A stretch of DNA of 27,412 bases from Gammaproteobacteria bacterium (GCA_002725095.1 PBQQ01000012.1:27787-55198); one strand, 5' to 3'; counted from the first letter of the stretch, positions 1-8,052 are shown. Notes: a model not told the origin generated them from the letters alone. Translations and numbers: made by a program.

Positions 1-192
1 TTGGTCTGTCTATTGCCCGAATTCATGGTGGTGTTTTTTGACACCTCCTTCCAGTTAGGCGGGACGGCAGTATTGATTGTTGTGGTGGTGGCGATGGACT
101 TTATGTCTCAGGTGCAATCGCATCTGATGAGCAGCCAGTACGCAAAGTTGATGGAAAAATCGAATTTACAAAACTATGGGCGGCGGCGTTAG
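1..192 (+). CDS. secY: Protein translocase subunit SecY, C-terminal end (partial)
   Basis: This is the last 63 codons of the SecY channel subunit of the SecYEG translocon in the inner membrane; the gene enters from before the window. The visible part holds the final transmembrane helix, a run of Ile/Val around residues 24-32 of the fragment (LIVVVVAMDF), and the cytoplasmic tail with the motif QVQSHLMSSQY that is typical of gammaproteobacterial SecY. The tail ends in basic residues (YGRRR). The reading frame is open at base 1, so the first codon is internal and not a start. rpmJ begins 22 bp downstream, the usual distal end of the spc operon. Confidence 0.95.
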   Translation: MVCLLPEFMVVFFDTSFQLGGTAVLIVVVVAMDFMSQVQSHLMSSQYAKLMEKSNLQNYGRRR

Positions 193-214
193 AGCTCCGC
201 GTAGGTTAGGGAAC

Positions 215-331
215 ATGAAAGTAAGAGCATCAGTCAAGAAAATTTGTCGAAACTGCAAAATCGTAAGACGTAAAGGCGTCGTGCGAGTGATCTGCAGTAC
301 TGAACCGCGCCACAAGCAGCGGCAGGGTTAA
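215..331 (+). CDS. rpmJ: Large ribosomal subunit protein bL36
   Basis: A 38-residue basic protein starting MKVRASVKKICRNCKIV and ending HKQRQG, the same length and nearly the same sequence as E. coli L36. The C+ form is seen: the zinc-ribbon ligands are Cys11, Cys14, Cys27 and His33. L36 binds 23S rRNA in the large subunit. An AGGGAA ribosome binding site sits just before the ATG. It lies between secY and rpsM, the position it holds in nearly all gammaproteobacteria, and it is easy to miss because it is so short. Confidence 0.96.
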   Translation: MKVRASVKKICRNCKIVRRKGVVRVICSTEPRHKQRQG

Positions 332-368
332 CCCGTCGCGTTTGTTGGCCAAAAAACGGAGCGTATAA

Positions 369-725
369 ATGGCACGTATTGCCGGAATCAACATACCGGA
401 TAACAAACACGCAAGGATTTCGTTGACGTATATCTACGGCATCGGACTGACTTCTGCGGATAAAATTTGTGACGCAGCTGGCGTTAAACCAGACGCGAAA
501 ATTGGTGAACTGGACGAAGCTAACCTAGACGCGATTCGCGCAGAGGTGAGCAAGCTCGATGTCGAAGGTGATCTGCGTCGAGAAACATCAATGAACATCA
601 AACGTTTGATGGACTTAGGCTGCTATCGTGGTATGCGTCATAGACGCCACTTGCCGGTGCATGGTCAGCGTACAAAAACGAATGCGCGTACCCGTAAGGG
701 ACCAAAGCGTCCCATCCGTCGTTAG
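369..725 (+). CDS. rpsM: Small ribosomal subunit protein uS13
   Basis: S13 sits in the head of the 30S subunit and contacts the P-site tRNA and the inter-subunit bridges. The 118-residue protein has the family start MARIAGINIP, the helix-two-turns-helix region with YIYGIGLTSA near residues 22-31, and the strongly basic C-terminal tail RTRKGPKRPIRR that reaches the P site. Length equals that of E. coli S13. A GGAG site 7 nt before the ATG supports the start. The rpmJ-rpsM gap is only 37 bp, so there is no room for the full S4-binding pseudoknot leader found before rpsM in E. coli. Confidence 0.97.
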   Translation: MARIAGINIPDNKHARISLTYIYGIGLTSADKICDAAGVKPDAKIGELDEANLDAIRAEVSKLDVEGDLRRETSMNIKRLMDLGCYRGMRHRRHLPVHGQRTKTNARTRKGPKRPIRR

Positions 726-743
726 GGTTAGATAGGAACTGTT

Positions 744-1118
744 ATGGCCGAAAAGAAGAAAGCGAAGCGCGTAGTCGTTGACGGATTAGCGCACATACAT
801 GCGTCGTTTAATAACACCATCATTACGATTACCGACCGTCAAGGCAATGCGTTGAGCTGGGCCACGTCCGGTGGTTCAGGCTTCCGTGGATCGCGTAAAA
901 GTACGCCATTTGCAGCTCAGGTGGCGGCGGAGCGAGCGAGCAACGTCGCGGTTGAGTTTGGCATGAAGAGCGTTGATGTATTTGTGAAGGGTCCAGGACC
1001 TGGTCGCGAGTCAGCGGTTCGCGCGATTAATGGTGCCGGATTGAAGATCAACAGCATCTCGGACGTTACCCCAATCCCACACAATGGCTGTCGCCCGCCT
1101 AAACGTCGTCGCGTTTAG
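744..1118 (+). CDS. rpsK: Small ribosomal subunit protein uS11
   Basis: S11 lies on the 30S platform and contacts 16S rRNA and S21/S18 near the mRNA exit. The 124-residue protein carries the family signatures ASFNNTIITITD (about residues 20-31), GFRGSRKSTPFAAQ (about 46-59) and the C-terminal DVTPIPHNGCRPPKRRRV block. It is a few residues shorter than E. coli S11 at the N terminus, within the normal family range. It follows rpsM by 18 bp and precedes rpsD by 33 bp in the alpha operon. Confidence 0.97.
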   Translation: MAEKKKAKRVVVDGLAHIHASFNNTIITITDRQGNALSWATSGGSGFRGSRKSTPFAAQVAAERASNVAVEFGMKSVDVFVKGPGPGRESAVRAINGAGLKINSISDVTPIPHNGCRPPKRRRV

Positions 1119-1151
1119 CAGCTCGCGAAGAATTCGAACGGAGAAACTGGA

Positions 1152-1772
1152 ATGGCCCGATATTTAGGACCAAAACTTAAACTGAGTCGTCGCGAAGGCA
1201 CGGATCTGTACCTCAAAAGTGGGGTTCGGCCGATTGACTCTAAATGTAAAATCGACAACGCGCCAGGACAGCATGGTATACGTCGAGGCCGTCTTTCTGA
1301 CTACGCTGTGCAGTTGCGCGAAAAACAAAAAGTTCGGCGCCTATACGGCGTTTTAGAAAAGCAGTTTCGTAACTATTACAAGAAAGCGGATCGTAAGCGT
1401 GGCGCCACTGGCGAAAATCTTCTCAAGTTGCTGGAAAGCCGCTTGGACAACGTGGTGTACCGTATGGGTTTCGGATCCACTCGGGCCGAGTCTCGTCAGT
1501 TGGTTTCGCACAAGTCGATTACCGTAAACGGCGGTCTGGTTAATGTAGCGTCATACCAGGTGCAACCCGGTGATGTGATCGCGGTATATGAAAAGTCTCG
1601 CAACCAATTGCGTATCCAAGCGGCTCTGCAACTCGCAAGTCAGCGCGGAGAAATCGATTGGGTTGAAGTGAATGCGGCGAACTTTGAAGGTGTATTTAAG
1701 CGCTTGCCTGACCGCGAGGAACTGCCGGCAGAAATCAACGAGAACCTCATCGTCGAGCTCTACTCGAAGTAA
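1152..1772 (+). CDS. rpsD: Small ribosomal subunit protein uS4
   Basis: S4 is a primary 16S rRNA binding protein that nucleates 30S body assembly, and in E. coli it represses its own operon. The 206-residue length equals E. coli S4. Visible features are the N-terminal MARYLGPKLKLSRREGTDL block, the basic middle part, and the S4 RNA-binding domain near residues 96-160 (RLDNVVYRMGFGSTRAESRQ, then VNGGLVNVASYQVQPGDVI). A GGAG site precedes the ATG. It is followed by rpoA after 35 bp that contain a small perfect hairpin. Confidence 0.97.
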   Translation: MARYLGPKLKLSRREGTDLYLKSGVRPIDSKCKIDNAPGQHGIRRGRLSDYAVQLREKQKVRRLYGVLEKQFRNYYKKADRKRGATGENLLKLLESRLDNVVYRMGFGSTRAESRQLVSHKSITVNGGLVNVASYQVQPGDVIAVYEKSRNQLRIQAALQLASQRGEIDWVEVNAANFEGVFKRLPDREELPAEINENLIVELYSK

Positions 1773-1778
1773 TTGATC

Positions 1779-1793
1779 TGGCGCACAGCGCCA
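1779..1793 (+). promoter_or_regulatory. Small hairpin in the rpsD-rpoA spacer
   Basis: TGGCGC-ACA-GCGCCA is a perfect 6-bp stem with a 3-nt loop. It lies between the rpsD stop and the rpoA ribosome binding site (AGGAGA, 1795-1800). No T-run follows, so it is not an intrinsic terminator. A role in translation or mRNA processing is only a guess. Confidence 0.4.
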
Positions 1794-1807
1794 TAGGAGA
1801 GAACAAC

Positions 1808-2806
1808 ATGTCACAGTTGGCAAACGAGTTCATGACCCCGCGCAACATCGATGTTCAATCGAACAGTCCGTGCCGCGCTAAAGTTACCTTAGAGCCTTTA
1901 GAAAGGGGCTTTGGGCATACCCTAGGCAATACGCTGCGCCGTATCCTGCTGTCTTCAATGCCGGGCTGCGCGATTACTGAGGTGCAAATCGATGGTGTGC
2001 TTCACGAATACAGCACGCTTGAAGGCGTTCAAGAAGACGTGATTGATATTCTGCTTAATCTGAAAGATATCAGCGTACTCCTGCACAATCAGGATGAAGC
2101 CATGATTACACTCTCCGTTTCTGGTGCCGGTAAAGTCACAGCCGGAGATTTTCAGCTAACAGAGGATGTAGAGATCGCTAATCCTGAGCATCAAGTGTGT
2201 ACGCTCAATGAAACTGGATCGATACGAATAGAAGCAAAAGTAACCAAAGGCCGCGGTTATGTCCCTGCAGACGCTCGCGATAGCGCTGAAAATGCAGAGG
2301 AGTCGCGACCGATCGGCGTGCTCCGGCTAGACGCTTCATACAGTCCGCTGCGTCGGGTGTCTTATAGCGTTGAAAGTGCGCGTGTGGAGCAACGAACGGA
2401 TTTGGATAAGCTCATTTTGGATCTGGAAACTAATGGCACAATCGATCCGGAAGAAGCGATTAGACGCGCTGCAACCATTTTGCAGCATCAACTGGCTGTG
2501 TTCGTTGATCTGGATAATGAGGGCGAGCAGGTCGTAGAGGAAAAGGAAGACGAAGTCGATCCGATACTGATACGTCCTGTAGATGATTTAGAATTGACCG
2601 TACGGTCAGCGAATTGCTTGAAGGCAGAGAATATTTACTACATTGGTGACCTGATCCAACGTACTGAAGTTGAGTTGTTGAAAACACCGAACCTCGGCAA
2701 AAAGTCGCTTACAGAGATCAAAGATGTATTGGCGACGCGAGGATTGTCGCTGGGTATGCGTCTTGAAAATTGGCCGCCGCCGAACCTTCATGGCGGTCGA
2801 ATTTAA
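1808..2806 (+). CDS. rpoA: DNA-directed RNA polymerase subunit alpha
   Basis: The alpha subunit dimerises to start RNA polymerase assembly and contacts UP elements and activators through its C-terminal domain. The 332-residue protein matches the usual length of about 329. The N-terminal domain shows the family block EPLERGFGHTLGNTLRRILL (about residues 28-47) and the start of the insert domain with EGVQEDV. A flexible acidic linker (about 236-250, rich in E and D) leads to the alpha-CTD with LTVRSANCLKAENIYYIGDL, which includes the DNA-contacting Arg/Asn/Cys/Leu/Lys positions. An AGGAGA site precedes the ATG. It keeps its usual place between rpsD and rplQ. Confidence 0.98.
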   Translation: MSQLANEFMTPRNIDVQSNSPCRAKVTLEPLERGFGHTLGNTLRRILLSSMPGCAITEVQIDGVLHEYSTLEGVQEDVIDILLNLKDISVLLHNQDEAMITLSVSGAGKVTAGDFQLTEDVEIANPEHQVCTLNETGSIRIEAKVTKGRGYVPADARDSAENAEESRPIGVLRLDASYSPLRRVSYSVESARVEQRTDLDKLILDLETNGTIDPEEAIRRAATILQHQLAVFVDLDNEGEQVVEEKEDEVDPILIRPVDDLELTVRSANCLKAENIYYIGDLIQRTEVELLKTPNLGKKSLTEIKDVLATRGLSLGMRLENWPPPNLHGGRI

Positions 2807-2874
2807 TTCGTCGTTACAGTAGTGCGAAAAATAAAACCAGATCAGTAATACCAGATAGGGCATAGGAACGAACC

Positions 2875-3420
2875 ATGCGTCATCGAAAGAGTGGCAGACA
2901 GCTCAATAGGAACAGCTCGCATCGGCAGGCAATGTTTCGCAATATGGCAGCGTCATTGATAGAAAGTGAAGTCATCAAGACCACCTTGCCGAAAGCCAAA
3001 GAGCTGCGTCGCGTTGCGGAGCCGCTGATAACGCTGGCGAAGGAAGATTCGGTAGCGAATCGCCGTTTAGCCTTTTCACGCACGCGCAGTAAGGTAGCAG
3101 TGGGTAAGTTGTTTGCTGAGTTAGGACCTCGTTATCAGGGTCGTCCGGGTGGCTACACGCGCATTTTAAAGTGCGGTCACCGCGCTGGAGACGCCGCGCC
3201 GATGGCTTTTGTGGAATTAGTAGACCGGCCTATTGTGGATGCTGACGATTTGGACGCGGAGTATTTAGAAGCTCAAGAAGAAGCGCCGCAGGCGACAGCC
3301 ACTGAACAAGAGGCAACAGAAACGACGGACGCGACGCCCGCTGAGGCCGAGACTGCAGGCGCAGAGGCTGAAAGCGCAGAGGCGGACTCTGAAACGCCGC
3401 CGGAAGACGAAAAGAAGTAG
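2875..3420 (+). CDS. rplQ: Large ribosomal subunit protein bL17 with long acidic C-terminal tail
   Basis: L17 binds 23S rRNA near the exit tunnel of the large subunit. Residues 1-118 follow the gammaproteobacterial family closely (MRHRKSGRQLNRNSSHRQAM, later GGYTRILKCG and the ELVDR end). The protein then continues for about 60 more residues rich in Glu, Asp, Ala and Thr, giving 181 residues against 127 in E. coli. The tail has about 22 acidic residues and almost no basic ones until the final two lysines. It is in frame with good codon use, so it looks genuine and not a frameshift. A TAGG/ATAGGA site precedes the ATG. Confidence 0.96.
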   Translation: MRHRKSGRQLNRNSSHRQAMFRNMAASLIESEVIKTTLPKAKELRRVAEPLITLAKEDSVANRRLAFSRTRSKVAVGKLFAELGPRYQGRPGGYTRILKCGHRAGDAAPMAFVELVDRPIVDADDLDAEYLEAQEEAPQATATEQEATETTDATPAEAETAGAEAESAEADSETPPEDEKK

Positions 3421-3426
3421 CCTATT

Positions 3427-4539
3427 GTGAACACAAGTTTTCACCCAACGCCGCGGACGTTGATGGGGCCGGGGCCCTCGGACGTGCATCCGCGAGTGCT
3501 TGGTGCCATGAGCAAGGCGACCATTGGTCATTTGGATCCAGAATTCATTGCCTTGATGGAAGACATCAAGGATCTGCTGCGTTACTGCTTTCAGACTGAA
3601 AACGCCTTAACTCTACCCTTGTCAGCCCCTGGTTCAGCCGCTATGGAGGCTGCTTTCGCTAATCTATTAGAGCCTGGCGACAAGGCTATTGTCTGTATTA
3701 ACGGCGTATTCGGCATGCGGATGGCTGAAAACGTCCGACGCATGGGCGGGGAACTGGTCACAGTTGAGGATGAGTGGGGCACGCCGGTTGATGCTGAAAA
3801 GCTGCAAAGCGCTTTGGCGCAGCACTCGGACGCTAAGATAGTCGCTTTTGTGCATGCTGAAACCTCCACGGGTGTGTGTTCCGACGCGAAGACACTCTGT
3901 GCCATGGCGGCACAGGCAGGGTGTTTATCGATTGTAGATTCGGTTACTGGCCTTGCCGGAGTGGAACTCCTCGTTGATGACTGGGGTGCAGATGTGACTT
4001 ATTCAGGCACCCAGAAGTGCTTGTCTGCTCCTCCGGGGATAAGTCTGATCACCTTCAGTGAGAACGCTGCTGCAAGGGTTCAATCGCGAAATACTCCGGT
4101 ACAAAGTTGGTTTTTAGATCTGTCGCTTTTGATGGCGTATTGGCAGGGTGAGGGCGCCCGCACCTATCACCATACGGCCCCGGTGAACGCAATGTACGGG
4201 TTACATGAAGCGTTGTTGATGGTCAAAGAAGAAGGGATCGAGACCGCTTGGCAGAGACACCGCGAAATGCATGGGTTATTGGCGCAGGGAGTGTTGTCAC
4301 TGGGCCTAGATTTTGTGGTTGCCGAAGATTGTCGATTGCCGCAGTTGAACTTAGTTCGTTGTCCAGAAGGCCTAGACGAAGGGGCTGTGCGAAAGCGTTT
4401 GCTGCATGAGTACAACTTGGAAATCGGTGCGGGGCTTGGCGCTTTTGCCGGCAAAGTATGGCGTATTGGTTTAATGGGTTATTCGGCCCGCCGCGAAAAC
4501 ATCGAATTGTGCATCAGCGCTCTGCGTAGCTGCATCTGA
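3427..4539 (+). CDS. Class V PLP aminotransferase, alanine/serine-glyoxylate type
   Basis: The 370-residue protein belongs to the fold-type I, class V aminotransferases related to alanine-glyoxylate and serine-glyoxylate transaminases. These move an amino group to glyoxylate to give glycine, with PLP as cofactor, in the cytosol. Visible family features are the N-terminal RTLMGPGPSDVHPRVL block, SAPGSAAMEA near residues 67-76, HAETSTG near 143-149, the PLP-ring aspartate D171 in VDSVTG, and the Schiff-base lysine K197 in YSGTQKCLS. The GTG start lies only 6 bp after the rplQ stop, without a clear Shine-Dalgarno site. That suggests read-through from the ribosomal operon. The exact amino donor cannot be told from sequence. 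It ends 6 bp from the converging uvrA. Confidence 0.9.
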   Translation: MNTSFHPTPRTLMGPGPSDVHPRVLGAMSKATIGHLDPEFIALMEDIKDLLRYCFQTENALTLPLSAPGSAAMEAAFANLLEPGDKAIVCINGVFGMRMAENVRRMGGELVTVEDEWGTPVDAEKLQSALAQHSDAKIVAFVHAETSTGVCSDAKTLCAMAAQAGCLSIVDSVTGLAGVELLVDDWGADVTYSGTQKCLSAPPGISLITFSENAAARVQSRNTPVQSWFLDLSLLMAYWQGEGARTYHHTAPVNAMYGLHEALLMVKEEGIETAWQRHREMHGLLAQGVLSLGLDFVVAEDCRLPQLNLVRCPEGLDEGAVRKRLLHEYNLEIGAGLGAFAGKVWRIGLMGYSARRENIELCISALRSCI

Positions 4540-4545
4540 CTGATA

Positions 4546-7374
4546 CTAGCCGGTAAGCAGTGGGCGCAAAAATTTTCCGGTATGCGACTTCTTCACTTTG
4601 ACGACCTGTTCGGGTGTTCCCGTAGCGATGATATGGCCTCCGCCTGTCCCGCCTTCTGGTCCTAAATCGACGACCCAGTCTGCGGTTTTGACCACGTCCA
4701 AATTGTGCTCTATGACCACTATGGTATTGCCCTGATCGCGCAGTCGATGGAGTACTTCCAGCAGTTGAGCGATGTCATGGAAGTGCAATCCGGTTGTGGG
4801 TTCGTCAAGAATATAGAGGGTCTGTCCGGTATCGCGTTTTGACAGTTCTCGAGACAGTTTAACGCGTTGCGCTTCGCCACCCGAAAGTGTCGTTGCAGAT
4901 TGGCCAAGGCGAATATAAGCAAGCCCGACATCCATCAATGTTTCTAATTTGCGCGACAACATAGGCACTGCCGCAAAAAATTCGTTGGCTTCTTCAACGG
5001 TCATGTTCAGCACTTCGTTGATGTTCTTGCCCTTATAGCGGATATCGAGGGTTTCTCTGTTGTAGCGTTTGCCTTGGCAGGTGTCGCACGACACATAAAT
5101 ATCAGGCAGGAAATGCATCTCGACTTTGATAACGCCGTCACCCTGGCAGGCTTCGCAGCGCCCGCCTTTGACGTTAAAGCTAAAGCGGCCTGGTTTATAA
5201 CCTCGTGCGCGCGCCTCCGGTACCTGTGCAAACAGTTCGCGAATCGGCGTAAACAAGCCGGTGTAGGTTGCAGGGTTAGAACGCGGTGTTCTGCCAATAG
5301 GGCTCTGATCGATGTCGACCACTTTATCCAGGTGTTGCAGGCCGTCGATGGTCTCGTATGGGCGTGGTTTTAGCGTGGTGGCTTTATTCAACTCAGTAGC
5401 GGCTAACGGATAAAGCGTGTGGTTGATTAGAGTCGACTTACCCGAGCCTGAGACGCCGGTGATGCAAGTAAAAAGCCCGCACGGAATATTCAGGGTGACA
5501 TTCTGTAGGTTGTTGCCGCTGGCACCGCACAGTACCAGCGCTTTGTCTTGGTTCAGAACCGTTCGCTTTTTCGGCACAGCGATTTGTTTTTTGCCGCTAA
5601 GATATTGCCCTGTAATAGATGATGTCGTTTTAGCCACTTCTTTGAACGAGCCCTGAGCAATGACCTGCCCGCCGTGGACCCCGGCACCAGGTCCAATATC
5701 AATAAGATGATCAGCCCTGCGCATGGCCTCCTCGTCGTGCTCAACGACCAGTACTGTATTACCGAGATCACGCAGGTGTTCGAGGGTTTTTAGTAGCCGT
5801 TCGTTATCTCTTTGGTGCAAACCAATTGAAGGCTCATCCAAGATGTACATCACCCCCACTAATCCTGCACCAATTTGGCTCGCCAGCCGGATGCGTTGAG
5901 CTTCGCCGCCTGACAGGGTTTCGGCGCTGCGATCAAGGGTTAAATAATTCAGACCTACATCCACCAAAAACTGCAATCGCGCCTGTATTTCTTTGAGGAT
6001 TTTTTCGGCGATGGTGGCTCTCTGGCCCCGCAGTTTGAGATTGGCAAAGTGCTCAAGAGTGGCGGCAACCGAACCATGAGTGACGCTCGGAAGATTTGTT
6101 CCACCGATGAACACATGGCGCGATTCTTCGCGCAGTCGTGTTCCTGAACAATCAGGACAGTCCGCGACGCGTAAGTACTTTTGTAGGTTCTCGCGCACCA
6201 TGGTGGAATCTGTTTCGCGAAAACGCCGCTCCATATTTGGCAGTACACCCTCAAAGCGGTGACGCCGTCGGATGATGTCTCCTCGATCGTTAGCGTAACT
6301 GAAATCAATTTGCTGACGACCGCTGCCGCGCAGTATTACTTCTCGATGTTTTTTGCTCAGCGCCTTGAACGGGATTTCGACATCGAAACCGAAATGATCA
6401 GCCAGTGAACTGAGCATATGAAAATAGTAAATGTTGCGCCTGTCCCAACCGCGTATGGCGCCTTCGGCAAGGGTAAGATCTGGATCCGCAACGACAAGCG
6501 CCTCATCAAAAAACTGTGTCACGCCAAGGCCGTCGCAACTGCTGCAGGCGCCGGCAGGATTATTAAAGGAAAACATTCTCGGTTCTAACTCAGCGATGGC
6601 ATAACCGCAATTGGGGCAGGCAAATTTTGCCGAGAACACAGTTGGGTCCACGCTTGAGTCATCCATGTCGATAACCAGCGCCACGCCGTCAGACAATTCC
6701 AGAGCAGTTTCGAAACTTTCTGCGAGACGTTGTGCAACGTCGCTGCGAATGCGTACTCGGTCGATCACGGCTTCAATAGAGTGTTTCTTGTTTTTATCCA
6801 GCGTCGGTGTTTCGTCGAGGTCGACGACCAAACCGTCGATACGTACCCGAACAAATCCATTGCCGCGCAATTCTTGAAAAACGTGCAGGTGTTCGCCCTT
6901 ACGTTCATCGATGATCGGGGCGAGCACCATGACGCGTTTATCGTCAAGCTGCGCCATCACTTGGTCGACCATTTGGCTGACTGTTTGCGCGTCGAGGGGT
7001 AGATCATGATTAGGACATCGTGGTTCTCCGACGCGCGCGTACAGCAGCCGCAAATAATCGTAGATCTCAGTAATAGTGCCCACCGTTGAACGCGGATTAT
7101 GGGAAGTAGACTTTTGTTCGATGGAAATTGCCGGCGATAACCCCTCGATGTGGTCAACATCTGGTTTTTCCATCATCGATAGGAATTGACGTGCGTAGGC
7201 AGACAGTGATTCGACATAACGACGCTGACCCTCCGCATAAAGGGTGTCAAACGCTAGAGAGGATTTTCCTGACCCCGAAAGACCGGTAATTATGACCAGT
7301 TTATCCCGGGGAATGTCCAGATCTATATTGCGCAGATTATGGGTTCGTGCACCCTTGACCGATATTGTGTCCAA
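4546..7374 (-). CDS. uvrA: UvrABC excinuclease subunit A
   Basis: UvrA is the damage-sensing ATPase of nucleotide excision repair; it loads UvrB at lesions. The 942-residue protein is full length and has two ABC modules. Walker A motifs are at residues 31-38 (GLSGSGKS) and about 640-647 (GVSGSGKS), with ABC signatures LSGGEAQ near 488 and in the C-terminal half (about 830). Zinc ligands show as CPNC (253-256) with CSSC (277-280), and CEAC (740-743) with CDTC (763-766). The start is a TTG. No ATG lies just upstream, and the resulting N terminus MDTISVKGARTHNLRNI aligns with E. coli UvrA from its first residue. It diverges from ssb, the arrangement known in E. coli. Confidence 0.98.
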   Translation of the reverse strand: MDTISVKGARTHNLRNIDLDIPRDKLVIITGLSGSGKSSLAFDTLYAEGQRRYVESLSAYARQFLSMMEKPDVDHIEGLSPAISIEQKSTSHNPRSTVGTITEIYDYLRLLYARVGEPRCPNHDLPLDAQTVSQMVDQVMAQLDDKRVMVLAPIIDERKGEHLHVFQELRGNGFVRVRIDGLVVDLDETPTLDKNKKHSIEAVIDRVRIRSDVAQRLAESFETALELSDGVALVIDMDDSSVDPTVFSAKFACPNCGYAIAELEPRMFSFNNPAGACSSCDGLGVTQFFDEALVVADPDLTLAEGAIRGWDRRNIYYFHMLSSLADHFGFDVEIPFKALSKKHREVILRGSGRQQIDFSYANDRGDIIRRRHRFEGVLPNMERRFRETDSTMVRENLQKYLRVADCPDCSGTRLREESRHVFIGGTNLPSVTHGSVAATLEHFANLKLRGQRATIAEKILKEIQARLQFLVDVGLNYLTLDRSAETLSGGEAQRIRLASQIGAGLVGVMYILDEPSIGLHQRDNERLLKTLEHLRDLGNTVLVVEHDEEAMRRADHLIDIGPGAGVHGGQVIAQGSFKEVAKTTSSITGQYLSGKKQIAVPKKRTVLNQDKALVLCGASGNNLQNVTLNIPCGLFTCITGVSGSGKSTLINHTLYPLAATELNKATTLKPRPYETIDGLQHLDKVVDIDQSPIGRTPRSNPATYTGLFTPIRELFAQVPEARARGYKPGRFSFNVKGGRCEACQGDGVIKVEMHFLPDIYVSCDTCQGKRYNRETLDIRYKGKNINEVLNMTVEEANEFFAAVPMLSRKLETLMDVGLAYIRLGQSATTLSGGEAQRVKLSRELSKRDTGQTLYILDEPTTGLHFHDIAQLLEVLHRLRDQGNTIVVIEHNLDVVKTADWVVDLGPEGGTGGGHIIATGTPEQVVKVKKSHTGKFLRPLLTG

Positions 7375-7413
7375 CCGAGTAAGCTCACTTTTGTCTTGTG
7401 CTGAAACGGATCC

Positions 7414-7442
7414 AACATAACTGGATCGTGGAACCGCGACAA
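7414..7442 (-). promoter_or_regulatory. Candidate uvrA promoter with dyad over the -10
   Basis: On the minus strand TTGTCG (7442-7437) and TATGTT (7419-7414) are separated by 17 bp, each matching 4 of 6 consensus bases. The predicted transcript start is about 30 bp before the uvrA TTG. A perfect dyad, GATCCA-N7-TGGATC (7409-7427), lies across the -10 box and could be an operator or chance. I see no CTGT-N8-ACAG LexA box in the 171-bp uvrA-ssb spacer. Confidence 0.4.
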
Positions 7443-7545
7443 CACTATGAGCGAGTCGGCGTGATGAACGTGTGCAAGGATTTTCGGTTAGGCCCGTCGA
7501 ATGCTTTAGACTACACTTGAAGCTATTGCAAAGGCGGAGATCGAC

Positions 7546-8034
7546 ATGGCACGAGGCGTCAACAAGGTTATTTTAGTGGGTAACTTAGGCCGCGACCCTG
7601 AAACTCGATATGCGCAAAATGGCACAGCCGTGACGCGCTTCAGCGTGGCGACCTCTGAATCTTGGCGCGACCGTGCTTCCGGCGAACAGCAAGAAAGGAC
7701 TGAATGGCACAACGTCGTATGCTTTGCGCGCCTAGGAGAGATCGCCGGTGAGTATTTGCGCAAAGGTTCCAAGGTCTACATCGAGGGCCAGTTGCGCACC
7801 TCCAGTTGGGAGGCGGAGGGCCAGAAGAAATACCGCACGGAAATCAACGCTAGAGAAATGCAGATGCTTGATAGTCGCGGCAGTATGGATGGGGGCGGTC
7901 AGGTGAACCCGCCGCCTTCAGGGTTTGATTCTGCTTCTGCTTCTGCTTCTGCACCAGCGCCTGCCGGCATGTCTATGGATAACTCGCCAACACTATCCGA
8001 CGACAACGACTTTGAAGACGATATTCCATTCTAA
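7546..8034 (+). CDS. ssb: Single-stranded DNA-binding protein
   Basis: SSB coats single-stranded DNA in replication, recombination and repair, and recruits partners through its C-terminal tip. The 162-residue protein has the OB fold in about residues 1-110 (start MARGVNKVILVGNLGRDPE, then TEWHNVVCFARLGEIAGEYL). A flexible Gly/Pro/Ser/Ala linker follows, then the conserved acidic tip DFEDDIPF. The linker contains four exact tandem copies of TTCTGC, read as a Ser-Ala repeat. A GGAG site 6 nt before the ATG supports the start. It diverges from uvrA and converges on uppP with an 18-bp gap. Confidence 0.98.
   Translation: MARGVNKVILVGNLGRDPETRYAQNGTAVTRFSVATSESWRDRASGEQQERTEWHNVVCFARLGEIAGEYLRKGSKVYIEGQLRTSSWEAEGQKKYRTEINAREMQMLDSRGSMDGGGQVNPPPSGFDSASASASAPAPAGMSMDNSPTLSDDNDFEDDIPF
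7929..7952 (+). repeat. Hexanucleotide tandem repeat (TTCTGC)x4 in ssb
   Basis: Four perfect head-to-tail copies of TTCTGC lie in the part of ssb that encodes the disordered linker, giving alternating Ser-Ala. Gain or loss of a unit keeps the reading frame, so copy number could vary between strains without breaking the gene. Confidence 0.9.
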
Positions 8035-8052
8035 GATTGCAAAGTCGGCCGG

